Shown piece by piece: positions 1 through 6,043 of a stretch of DNA of 8,604 bases. The notes under the pieces were generated by a model. It did not search any database, was not told the origin of the DNA, and saw only the letters and a list, made by a program, of their open reading frames with translations. A program made the translations under genes and the position numbers. The stretch's first letter is position 1. Each line of letters begins with the position of its first letter. The stretch is from SW-9-67-25 sp964623735 (GTDB taxonomy: Archaea; Halobacteriota; Halobacteria; Halobacteriales; Haloarculaceae), in contig CAZUVE010000119.1 in NCBI GenBank assembly GCA_964623735.1, forward strand, positions 1-8,604, given 5' to 3'.

Positions 1-63
1 CCGCTTCCTACGTCGGTACACTGGAGAGCAGTTCGGCAATGGCCACACGTTCGCGCACCTCCG

Positions 64-99
64 CACACCTCGGCGGTGTCATATGCACCCTGCGGTGTG
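64..99 (-). terminator. Weak candidate terminator after btuF
   Basis: Just past the btuF stop (minus strand) there are short overlapping inverted repeats: ACACC (65-69) pairs with GGTGT (75-79), and CACACC (64-69) can instead pair with GGTGTG (94-99). No clear U-tract follows on the minus strand. The position suits a 3' end, but the stems are short, so this is tentative. Confidence 0.22.
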
Positions 100-100
100 G

Positions 101-1258
101 TCAGTCTTTCCACCGGCGAGCGAGCAGTCCGGCGAGTATCACCGCACCGGCGGCCGCGACAATCCCGAATCCGGGGCCCCTCGCGGTCGGCGTTTCGGTG
201 TTGGCGGACGCGGGTGTGGTACTCGCCCTGTCGGACTGGGGTGTCTCCCCCGTCGCGGTCGCTGGCGTCGGTGTCGGCGTCATCTCCGGCGCCGGGGTAG
301 CGGCAAATGCCCCCGGATGGAACCGTTCGGCCATCCTCCGCATCGGGATCACGACCCGCGGGCCGGGTTGGCTGATGTAGTTCGCGTTCACGACCAGAAT
401 CTGATTGGTCCGGACGGCGGTCGTGTTCGTGTAGGGTTCCCGCTGTGGCACCCGGGCGCCGCTCGGAACCACTATCCACTCGGGGTCGCGCTCTGCGACA
501 ACCTCGGGGTTGAGTTGCCGGTACCCTGTGATACCGGCGTTCGCCGCGACGTTGTCTCCGCCAGCGGTCCCGACTACCCCGTGTACGAACGTCTCGTCAC
601 CGGCGGTGAAGTTGAAAAAGTAGTAGAGTACGCGCGGCCGGTCGCGGGTGCCGACGGCCGCCCGGATCGCGGAGACGTTCGCTCTCGTCTCCGCCACGAC
701 CCGTTGTGCACCCTCACACTCGCCGACGAGCCGGCCGTACACCTCGGTCTTGGTGTAGATGTCGTCGAGCGATTCCCCGAACCCGGCCCTGTAGACCGTC
801 AGCCCGGCGTCGCGGAGTTGCGCGACCGCCGCGCTGTCGACGACGTTCGGGGCTATCACGAGATCGGGCGACAGTGCGACGATCTGCTCGAGGTTGGGCT
901 GGCCCTGCGGGGTGACGATGTTCGTCCGCTCCTCTGATCCGTTCAGATACGCGGTGTACTGGTTGACGGGCATGCCGACGACCGTCTCGCGGGCACCGAT
1001 CTCCCACAGCACCTGTGCCGCGCTGGGCGCGAGGACGACCACCTGCTCCGGCTCGGTCTCGACAGTCACCGAAACACCCGTCGCGTCCGTCCGCGTGACC
1101 GGAAACGAACAGTCCGGAACTGCGTCGGTCGTTCCAGTCGCCAGGGACGGGACAGCCGTCGACCCATCTCGACTGACGGGCTGGGCCCCGCTCACTGCGG
1201 GCACGACGGCACCGGCTGCGACGAGCAGGCACACCAGCCCGGCAACGGTTGCTCGCAT
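101..1258 (-). CDS. btuF: Cobalamin ABC transporter substrate-binding protein with PGF-CTERM anchor
   Basis: This is a 385-residue extracytoplasmic solute-binding protein of the BtuF/FecB helical-backbone family. It should capture cobalamin outside the membrane and hand it to the BtuC/BtuD pair encoded divergently next door. An N-terminal signal peptide (about residues 1-25, hydrophobic, ending near VSGAQ) precedes a periplasmic-binding fold from about residue 50 to 315, including VVVLAPSAAQVLWEIGA and the typical LEQIVALSPDLVIAP stretch. A Thr/Pro/Ser-rich linker (about 324-360) leads to a PGF motif (362-364), one hydrophobic helix and a basic RRWKD end. That tail is the signature of archaeosortase A substrates, so the protein is probably cleaved and lipid-anchored at the cell surface. 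No lipobox is seen. The start is an ATG 60 bases from btuC with an A/T-rich box about 31 bases upstream, fitting leaderless transcription. Iron-siderophore or heme specificity cannot be excluded from sequence alone; the BtuC/BtuD neighbours and family resemblance favour B12. Confidence 0.86.
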   Translation of the reverse strand: MRATVAGLVCLLVAAGAVVPAVSGAQPVSRDGSTAVPSLATGTTDAVPDCSFPVTRTDATGVSVTVETEPEQVVVLAPSAAQVLWEIGARETVVGMPVNQYTAYLNGSEERTNIVTPQGQPNLEQIVALSPDLVIAPNVVDSAAVAQLRDAGLTVYRAGFGESLDDIYTKTEVYGRLVGECEGAQRVVAETRANVSAIRAAVGTRDRPRVLYYFFNFTAGDETFVHGVVGTAGGDNVAANAGITGYRQLNPEVVAERDPEWIVVPSGARVPQREPYTNTTAVRTNQILVVNANYISQPGPRVVIPMRRMAERFHPGAFAATPAPEMTPTPTPATATGETPQSDRASTTPASANTETPTARGPGFGIVAAAGAVILAGLLARRWKD

Positions 1259-1318
1259 ACATGTACCGGGGCTGCCTGTGCAACAAGTATTTGACTATTC
1301 AAAGTGCATTTTCTATTC
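1259..1318. promoter_or_regulatory. Shared divergent btuF / btuCD promoter region
   Basis: This 60-base gap separates two divergent start codons and is much more A/T-rich than its surroundings. AAGTATTT (about 1286-1292) sits about 28-31 bases from both ATGs, so it can serve as a TATA box in either direction. Overlapping it is a perfect dyad, TTTGA (1290-1294), four bases, TCAAA (1299-1303). CTATTCA occurs twice as a direct repeat (1295-1301 and 1313-1319). A regulator bound at the dyad would cover the TATA box and could control both transcripts. The dyad and repeats are seen directly; the promoter and operator roles are inferred. Confidence 0.55.
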
Positions 1319-2455
1319 ATGTTCCGCGAGGACGTGCTGCCCGACCCTCGCGTACCGACCCTCGGCGCACGGGTGGTGCTGTGGTCCGGGGGATTGAGTC
1401 TGCTCTTTCTGGCGGTGGTGCTCGGGAGCGCGACCGTCGGTCCGGTCACGATTCCACCCACCGAAGTCGCGAAAGCAACCCTGAACGCGGTGGCGATTCC
1501 GTCGTCGCTCTCTGTCGGTATCGACCGGGTGGCAGTTCTCCGGTGGCACGTCCCCTGGGTCGGGGTTGCTGCGGGGTACGTGCGTCCGTTCTCGTTTGCG
1601 GTCGCCGAGGAACACCAGGTGATAGTCGCGCAGCTCCGGCTGCCACGAATCGTGCTGGGGGCGCTCGTCGGCGTGGCGCTGGCGGCGGCCGGGACGGTGA
1701 TGCAGGGGTTCTTCCGGAACCCGATGGCCGATCCGTCGATCATCGGTGTCTCGACCGGTGCGGCGGCCGGGGCCGTCGCGACAATCGCCTTCCCGCTGGC
1801 ACTCCCGTTCGGGTTGCAGATCGCGGCGTTCCTCGGCGGACTGGGTGCTGCCTTCGGCGTGTACTTCGTCGCCACCGAGAACGGCAGAACGCCAGTCGCC
1901 ACGCTCCTGCTCGCCGGCGTCGCCGTACAGACGTTTCTCGGTGCCATCATCTCGTACATGCTCCTCCACGCGGGTGACGGTCTCCAGCGGGCGGTGTACT
2001 GGCTCATGGGCCACCTCCACGCGAGCACGTGGGGCAAGGTCGGTGCCGCTCTTCCGGTCGTTCTCGCCGGCGTGGCGATCCTCGGTATCTACACGCGGGA
2101 TCTGAACGTCCTTCTCCTGGGCGAGGAGGACGCCCACACGCTCGGCGTCGAGGTCGAGCGAACCAAACACGTTCTGCTGGCAGTCTCGACAGTCGTCACG
2201 GCTGCTGCGGTCGCCGTCTCCGGCGTTATCGGGTTCGTGGGGCTCGTGGTGCCACACGTGATGCGGCTCGTCGTGGGTCCCGACCACCGCATCCTGTTGC
2301 CGACGAGCGCGATCGCTGGTGGGACGTTCCTCGTGGCGGCCGACACTGCCGCCCGCGCCGGCCCTGCCGAGGTGCCCGTCGGCGTCGTGACTGCAGCCCT
2401 CGGCGCGCCGTTCTTTCTGTATCTTCTCCGCCGCCGGGAGGTGTATGCGCTGTGA
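1319..2455 (+). CDS. btuC: Cobalamin ABC transporter permease BtuC (FecCD family)
   Basis: This 378-residue polytopic membrane protein is the translocation channel for B12 and works as a dimer with two BtuD subunits. Family marks include RLPRIVLGALVGVALAAAG (107-125), QGFFRNPMADPSIIGVSTGA (129-148), the cytoplasmic coupling segment LGEEDAHTLGV (267-277) that contacts the ATPase, and GVIGFVGLVVPHVMRLVVG (302-320). About 50 residues (55-105) lie between the first and second membrane segments, which is longer than in E. coli BtuC; I believe haloarchaeal relatives share this, but cannot check. The ATG at 1319 is chosen because a TATA-like box lies about 28 bases upstream and there is no Shine-Dalgarno sequence, consistent with a leaderless mRNA. 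An in-frame GTG at 1304 would add five residues but lies too close to the TATA box. The stop overlaps the btuD start by four bases, so translation is probably coupled. Confidence 0.92.
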   Translation: MFREDVLPDPRVPTLGARVVLWSGGLSLLFLAVVLGSATVGPVTIPPTEVAKATLNAVAIPSSLSVGIDRVAVLRWHVPWVGVAAGYVRPFSFAVAEEHQVIVAQLRLPRIVLGALVGVALAAAGTVMQGFFRNPMADPSIIGVSTGAAAGAVATIAFPLALPFGLQIAAFLGGLGAAFGVYFVATENGRTPVATLLLAGVAVQTFLGAIISYMLLHAGDGLQRAVYWLMGHLHASTWGKVGAALPVVLAGVAILGIYTRDLNVLLLGEEDAHTLGVEVERTKHVLLAVSTVVTAAAVAVSGVIGFVGLVVPHVMRLVVGPDHRILLPTSAIAGGTFLVAADTAARAGPAEVPVGVVTAALGAPFFLYLLRRREVYAL

Positions 2456-3639
2456 CTGGTGTCGACATCCGAGAGGTTGTCGCGGGCTACGGCGACCGGA
2501 TGGTGCTGGACGGCGTCTCGTTGTCCGTCGAGAGCGGCCGGTTTCTGGGTCTGATCGGCCCGAACGGTGCCGGCAAGACGACGCTGCTTCGGACGGTGAA
2601 CGGCGTCGTGACCCCGGCGGCCGGAACGGTCAGAGTCAGGGGCGCTGACGTCCACGCGCTGTCGGCACGGGATCGCGGCCAGCGGGTAGCGACGGTCCCG
2701 CAGTCGGCGGATATCGCGTTCAGGTTTACCGTCCGAGAGCTTGTTGCCATGGGGCGGACCCCCTACCGGTCGCGGTTCGGCCGGGCGACAGGCGACGACC
2801 GCACGGCTGTCGACCGCGCTCTCGACCGGACAGACACGGCGCCGTTCGCCGACCGACCGGTGGATACGCTCAGTGGGGGCGAGCGCCGCCGCGTACTCCT
2901 GGCGCGCGCGCTCGCACAGGACGCGCCGGTTCTCCTCCTGGACGAACCGACGGCGGACCTGGACATCCACCACCAGGTCCGGACGCTCGAACTCGTTCGT
3001 CGCCTCGTCGACGGGAGTGACAAGACGGTCGTGGCAGCGATCCACGACGTAGACCTCGCGGCGCGGTACTGTGACGAGCTCGCGGTCCTGACCGGTGGCG
3101 CAATCCGGGCGCACGGCCCACCCGGGGATGTTCTCACGACCTCGATTCTCGAAGAGACGTTCGGAGGGCGAGCAGTCGTGACGACCGACCCGGTGACGGG
3201 CACCCCGTCGGTCACGGCAGTCGGTACGCCCGTCCCGGACGGAGAGACACCGCGGATACATGTTTTGGGACACGGGACCGAGGCCGCGACGACACTGGCT
3301 CGCCTCGTCACTGCCGGGTGCCGGTGTTCGGTCGGTGTACTCCCGACCGGGAGCGTCGCTGCCGAAACCGCCGACGCTCTCGACGTCGAGGCCGTAACGA
3401 CGCCAGCCTTCCGAACGGCCGAAGACGCTCTCGTCGAGCGGGCGGCGGAGCTCGTTGCGGCGGCCGACGTGACTGTGGTCACCGGGACCCCGCACGGACC
3501 GAACGTCTCCCTCGCAGCCCGGAGTGACGCAACCGTTACTCTGACCGAGAGGACCCGGGACCAGTTGCGCGACGCCAGGCACCTGACGGACGTACAGGAC
3601 ATTTTCGACGTCGTGGAGACTGCAGTCCCCTCGGATTGA
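2452..3639 (+). CDS. btuD: Cobalamin ABC transporter ATPase BtuD with extra C-terminal domain
   Basis: This 395-residue ATPase powers B12 import together with BtuC. The nucleotide-binding domain (about 1-245) is complete: A-loop Tyr13, Walker A GPNGAGKT (36-43), Q-loop Gln84, signature LSGGE (140-144), Walker B VLLLDE (160-165), D-loop ADLD (168-171) and H-loop His198. After a linker, residues about 268-395 form an additional alpha/beta-looking domain beginning RIHVLGHGTEAATTLARLV, with no motif I recognise. I recall Halobacterium BtuD being of similar length (just under 400), so the fusion is probably a haloarchaeal trait. The start is the GTG in a GTGA overlap with the btuC stop; a longer in-frame opening upstream lies inside btuC and has no protein-like content. 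A shorter ATPase of about 250-260 residues is usual for the family outside haloarchaea. Function of the ATPase part is secure; the role of the tail is unknown. Confidence 0.94.
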   Translation: MTGVDIREVVAGYGDRMVLDGVSLSVESGRFLGLIGPNGAGKTTLLRTVNGVVTPAAGTVRVRGADVHALSARDRGQRVATVPQSADIAFRFTVRELVAMGRTPYRSRFGRATGDDRTAVDRALDRTDTAPFADRPVDTLSGGERRRVLLARALAQDAPVLLLDEPTADLDIHHQVRTLELVRRLVDGSDKTVVAAIHDVDLAARYCDELAVLTGGAIRAHGPPGDVLTTSILEETFGGRAVVTTDPVTGTPSVTAVGTPVPDGETPRIHVLGHGTEAATTLARLVTAGCRCSVGVLPTGSVAAETADALDVEAVTTPAFRTAEDALVERAAELVAAADVTVVTGTPHGPNVSLAARSDATVTLTERTRDQLRDARHLTDVQDIFDVVETAVPSD

Positions 3640-3659
3640 CCGCACGACGGTGTGCGGTC
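3638..3659 (+). terminator. Hairpin overlapping the btuD stop codon
   Basis: GACCGCAC (3638-3645) and GTGCGGTC (3652-3659) form a perfect 8-bp stem with a 6-base loop, and the stem begins inside the btuD TGA. This position suits an mRNA 3'-end or stability element for the btuCD transcript. No convincing T-tract follows, so a true transcription-termination role is inferred. Confidence 0.4.
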
Positions 3660-3718
3660 GATTCGGAAATGGGTTACAACCGACCCCACGAATCCGTACC
3701 ACCGAGGGTGACAGGAGC

Positions 3719-3749
3719 TCCCACAAACATCATCATAAATCCTGTGGGA
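3719..3749 (+). promoter_or_regulatory. Putative promoter and dyad upstream of the CBS-domain gene
   Basis: TCCCACA (3719-3725) and TGTGGGA (3743-3749) are perfect inverted 7-base arms separated by 17 bases. The spacer contains CATAAAT (3734-3740), which could be the TATA box for the CBS gene, giving a leader of roughly 55-60 bases before the GTG at 3823. A leader agrees with the strong ribosome binding site there. The arms are seen directly; the operator and promoter roles are inferred. Confidence 0.4.
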
Positions 3750-3809
3750 ATTCAGAGTTGTCGGGAACGCTCCTTACTGTACATGCGTCCACTCGACGAT
3801 AGTCCAACT

Positions 3810-3815
3810 GGAGGG
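3810..3815 (+). promoter_or_regulatory. Ribosome binding site of the CBS-domain gene
   Basis: GGAGGG lies seven bases before the GTG at 3823 and matches the anti-Shine-Dalgarno end of archaeal 16S rRNA. It decides the start and shows this gene is read from a leadered mRNA, unlike several leaderless-type neighbours. Confidence 0.7.
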
Positions 3816-3822
3816 AGTCACA

Positions 3823-4245
3823 GTGCCTATCCAAGACCTCGCTCGCGAAGCAGTCGTCAGTGCGAGTCCGGAGACACCGGTTCCCGAACTCGCCCAACAG
3901 ATGCGAGACGAGAACGTCGGGAGTATCGTCATTACGAACGGGGACAGTCCGACCGGGATCGTCACCGATCGCGATCTGACGACGCGCCTACTCGCCGAGG
4001 AGGCCGCCTCGGCCGATCAGACGGCCGCAGACGTCATGTCGGCGGACCTGTGTGCAGTTGGTCCAGACGCCGGGTTCTACGAGGCTGCAGAGGTGATGAG
4101 CGAGAACGGTGTGCGTCGGCTGCCGGTCTGCAACGAGAACGACGAACTCGTGGGGATCATCACTGCCGACGATCTGACCGAACTGCTGGCCGACGAACAG
4201 CAGCACCTAGCGTCGGTCATCCAGGCGCAACGACCCTCGTACTGA
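3823..4245 (+). CDS. Two-CBS-domain protein
   Basis: This 140-residue soluble protein is a tandem pair of CBS domains (a Bateman module) and nothing else. The first domain covers about residues 7-60, with GIVTDRDL at its end. The second covers about 70-127, including MSENGVRRLPVCNENDELVG and GIITADDL. Such modules bind adenine nucleotides or related ligands and usually sense energy state; stand-alone ones often act on partner enzymes or transporters. The protein starts MPIQDLAREAVVSASPETPV at a GTG with a GGAGGG site upstream. It has its own probable promoter after btuD and converges on the flavin-fold gene at 4336. The partner is unknown; the ligand is inferred from the family only. Confidence 0.92.
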   Translation: MPIQDLAREAVVSASPETPVPELAQQMRDENVGSIVITNGDSPTGIVTDRDLTTRLLAEEAASADQTAADVMSADLCAVGPDAGFYEAAEVMSENGVRRLPVCNENDELVGIITADDLTELLADEQQHLASVIQAQRPSY

Positions 4246-4254
4246 TACTGCTTA

Positions 4255-4316
4255 GTGTGACTGTTTACCGGTGCCTCACCACCTCGGGGTGGTGAGAGAC
4301 CGGCACTGACGTACAC
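4255..4316. terminator. Long interrupted hairpin between convergent genes
   Basis: The core CTCACCACC (4275-4283), TCGG loop, GGTGGTGAG (4288-4296) is a perfect 9-bp stem. It extends in register through CCGGT/ACCGG (4268-4272 with 4299-4303) after a 2x2 internal loop, and further out GTGT/ACAC (4255-4258 with 4313-4316) also pair in register. It lies between the ends of the CBS gene and the oppositely oriented flavin-fold gene, so it can serve both transcripts. A bidirectional terminator is the simplest reading; the in-register outer pairs also make it look like a palindromic repeat element. Confidence 0.55.
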
Positions 4317-4335
4317 CAATCCTGTCGGGGAACCG

Positions 4336-4779
4336 TCACCCGAACCGACCACGGCCGGTGAGTTCTGTGATCTGTAGCTCGTACCAGCCTGTCTCGTACG
4401 CGGACACCGGCTGGTTGAATACTTCGAGTGCTGCCTCCGCGCCGAGGTCTGAAAACAGTGCTGCTGCCTGTGCCATCTCGTCGTCGGCGAGGCTCTGCAG
4501 GGGTCCCCGCGCTACGACGCTCCGCCAGTCGTCCGGTCCCGTCCACTCGTAGGCTGTGAGACTCGCGACTGCCGTTGTAGCGACGAACTCCTGTTTTGTG
4601 CTGTCCTCTTTGGCGAGCAGCCGGAGAATGCACCGGTCTGCCCGGTCGTCGTAGGCGAACGCGATGGGAATCGTGTACGCCTCCCCCTCCGAGGCGAACC
4701 CGAGTACCCCGAGCCCGCGTTCGGTCAGGAACTGGCCGATCTCGTGTTCGTCCATTGCCTCCCCGATTATCTCCGACAT
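4336..4779 (-). CDS. Pyridoxamine 5'-phosphate oxidase family (flavin split-barrel) protein
   Basis: This 147-residue soluble protein belongs to the PNPOx-like split beta-barrel group common in haloarchaea. Recognisable stretches are GLGVLGFASEGEAYTIPIAF (22-41), a strand with TKQEFVATTAVASLTAYEW (61-79) and SVVARGPLQSL (87-97); the last part (about 127-137) is another strand, ETGWYELQITE. Family members bind FMN, F420 or heme, and most short ones have no proven substrate. It is not expected to be the vitamin B6 biosynthetic enzyme PdxH, which is longer and has extra conserved residues. Start: ATG at 4779 (MSEIIGEAMDEHEI). An internal ATG at residue 9 also exists, but the GGGGAGG before it is only two bases away, so the longer form is preferred. 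The gene converges with the CBS gene and lies downstream of the tandem USP on the same strand, 238 bases away. Confidence 0.83.
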   Translation of the reverse strand: MSEIIGEAMDEHEIGQFLTERGLGVLGFASEGEAYTIPIAFAYDDRADRCILRLLAKEDSTKQEFVATTAVASLTAYEWTGPDDWRSVVARGPLQSLADDEMAQAAALFSDLGAEAALEVFNQPVSAYETGWYELQITELTGRGRFG

Positions 4780-4843
4780 ACGGACACCTACTCGCCAGTG
4801 AACAATGAAAGCTCGTCACAACACCCCGTCTGGTCTCTCCCTT

Positions 4844-4857
4844 GGTCCCGCGGGACC
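4844..4857. repeat. 14-bp perfect palindrome
   Basis: GGTCCCGCGGGACC is a perfect palindrome in the 238-base gap between the flavin-fold gene and the tandem USP gene, 65 bases upstream of the flavin-fold start. It could be an operator for that gene or part of the 3' end of the USP transcript. A G/C-rich palindrome of this size can arise by chance in such DNA, so support is modest. Confidence 0.35.
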
Positions 4858-4939
4858 GACCACAGAACGACCACGACGTGCGCTCGGGGCTCTGTGCAGG
4901 TTCGACCGGGACGACCGAGGCTAATCGAAACGAGATGCT

Positions 4940-5004
4940 CGTGACAGCCCGGCGGTAACGAATTACGCACGATCCTATCACGAAAGAACAGCCGACAGTA
5001 CGAG
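4940..5004 (-). repeat. Degenerate copy of the 6150-6227 palindromic element
   Basis: Read on the minus strand, 5004 to 4978 gives CTCGTACTGTCGGCT, seven less similar bases, then CGTGA. It matches plus-strand 6146-6172 at 22 of 27 positions, including 15 identical bases in a row, and the CGTGA block is at the same offset. A TCACG block follows after 33 bases (4940-4944), compared with 32 bases in the full element, so two paired blocks may persist. The central palindrome and the outer right arm are not recognisable. It begins 13 bases past the stop codon of the tandem USP gene. Confidence 0.5.
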
Positions 5005-5017
5005 AGACGGAGATGAC

Positions 5018-5836
5018 CTATCCGGTGATGGTGACCGGACGCTCCGCCGAGAGGAGGATGTCCTGTGCGGTGCTTCCCAGGAGCACTTTCTGGACGCCCG
5101 ACCGTTTCCGCCCGCCTGTCACGAGACCGTCGGCGTCGAGTTCGTCGACGTATTCGAGGACTCTCTGCACAACCTCTCCCCCGACGGCGACGCGTTCGAC
5201 GGAACACCCCTGCTGTTCGAGGTAGTCGGCCGCTCCGACGGCCGCCTCGACTTCGGCGAACTCGTGTTCCGGGGCGCCCGCGTAGTCCAGATGCGGGAAG
5301 ACGTACAGAACCGTCACCTCGATGTCTTCGACAGCTCCGGGGAGTCCGGCCACGTACTCCGCCTGGTTCCGCGCCCGGCGCTCGTCAGTATCCACGGGAA
5401 CGAGCAGTCGCTGGATCGACTCTCCGAGGATCATTCCGTCTCCAGTCACCGTGACCGGCCGTTCCGTGGAGAGCACCACGTCCTGGACGGTGCTCCCCAG
5501 AAGTATCTGCGTGACCCCCGATCGGTTTCGTCCACCCATGACGATCTCGTCGACACCAGTCTCGTTTGCCGTTCTGACGATCTGTCCGGAGACACCGCCG
5601 TCGTCGACAGCCCGATCGACCGAGAGTACCTTCCCCTGTAGATACTCGGCGGCTTCAACAGCGGAATCTATCTCCGAGAACTCCACTCCGTCGGCCCGTC
5701 TGAACTCCTCGGGCGAGGCCACGTACAGCACTGTCGCTTCGACTTCCTCGGCGGCGTTGGGGAGGCTGGCGACGTGCTTCGCCTGGTGCATCGCTCGGTT
5801 CTCGTCCGTATCGACGGGAACGAGTGCTCTGTACAT
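5018..5836 (-). CDS. Tandem-domain universal stress protein (UspA family), variant nucleotide motif
   Basis: This 272-residue cytoplasmic protein consists of two UspA-like domains (about 1-135 and 140-272). The halves are alike: VPVDTDENRA against VPVDTDERRA near their starts, and LLGSTVQDVVLSTERPVT against LLGSTAQDILLSAERPVT near their ends, pointing to internal duplication. The loop that binds ATP in canonical members (G-x2-G-x9-GS) reads GGRNRSG...LLGS (101-115) and GGRKRSG...LLGS (241-255); the second conserved Gly is Asn or Lys. I recall GGRKRS-type loops as a common haloarchaeal USP subgroup. The role is inferred only as stress-linked nucleotide binding or signalling. The ATG at 5836 (MYRALVPVDT) is preferred over the GTG at 5854, because TTATATTT (5863-5870) is 27-34 bases upstream of it, fitting a leaderless transcript, and because family members begin this way. 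Confidence 0.92.
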   Translation of the reverse strand: MYRALVPVDTDENRAMHQAKHVASLPNAAEEVEATVLYVASPEEFRRADGVEFSEIDSAVEAAEYLQGKVLSVDRAVDDGGVSGQIVRTANETGVDEIVMGGRNRSGVTQILLGSTVQDVVLSTERPVTVTGDGMILGESIQRLLVPVDTDERRARNQAEYVAGLPGAVEDIEVTVLYVFPHLDYAGAPEHEFAEVEAAVGAADYLEQQGCSVERVAVGGEVVQRVLEYVDELDADGLVTGGRKRSGVQKVLLGSTAQDILLSAERPVTITG

Positions 5837-5862
5837 CACAGTTGTCTCTTCCACGTGTGAAG

Positions 5863-5900
5863 AAATATAACCGCGACAATGTTCTCAATTATTGGGAACA
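5863..5900 (-). promoter_or_regulatory. Promoter and operator-like dyad of the tandem USP gene
   Basis: On the minus strand TTATATTT (5863-5870) is a good TATA box, 27-34 bases before the ATG at 5836. Ten bases further upstream lies a 21-base dyad: TGTTCTCAAT (5880-5889), a central T, ATTGGGAACA (5891-5900), with only one mismatched pair. A protein bound there would lie beside the TATA/BRE region, the usual place for haloarchaeal activators, and it may instead repress. I do not recognise the motif as the site of a named regulator. Confidence 0.6.
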
Positions 5901-6031
5901 ATCGCGGGCGACGGACCGCGAGCGAACGCACCACTCGTGCGGTCATACCGGGAAACAGTGACAGCAGTCTGTACGGGACTCCACGTAAACAACCTGCGGG
6001 ACAGTCCGGACAACCGCCAGCGTGACCGCTC

Positions 6032-6035
6032 GGAG
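6032..6035 (+). promoter_or_regulatory. Ribosome binding site of the broken ABC-like gene
   Basis: GGAG lies eight bases before the GTG at 6044. Its presence in front of an ATPase-like N-terminus supports the idea that a real gene once started here. Confidence 0.4.
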
Positions 6036-6043
6036 ACCGATCC

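Noticed and set aside
8..82. Small minus-strand ORF of 24 codons (MTPPRCAEVRERVAIAELLS...) downstream of btuF
   Set aside because: Very short, close to the window edge, overlaps the possible btuF 3' hairpin, and has no recognisable relatives or clear start signals.
83..937. Long plus-strand ORF opposite btuF
   Set aside because: Antisense shadow frame of btuF; no domain and no promoter or ribosome binding site.
1259..1318. Cobalamin riboswitch in the btu intergenic region
   Set aside because: Only 60 bases, A/T-rich, and lacks the B12-box-like conserved sequence; promoter signals indicate leaderless mRNAs with no room for it.
2089..3726. 545-codon minus-strand ORF opposite btuC and btuD
   Set aside because: Covers two well-supported genes on the other strand; Arg-rich content without any domain.
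5879..6025. Plus-strand 48-codon ORF starting MFSIIGNNRGRRTASERTTR
   Set aside because: Starts inside the USP promoter dyad, with the only TATA-like box too close (about 10 bases) to drive it, and its composition (low complexity, PRKQPAGQSGQPPA end) is not gene-like.
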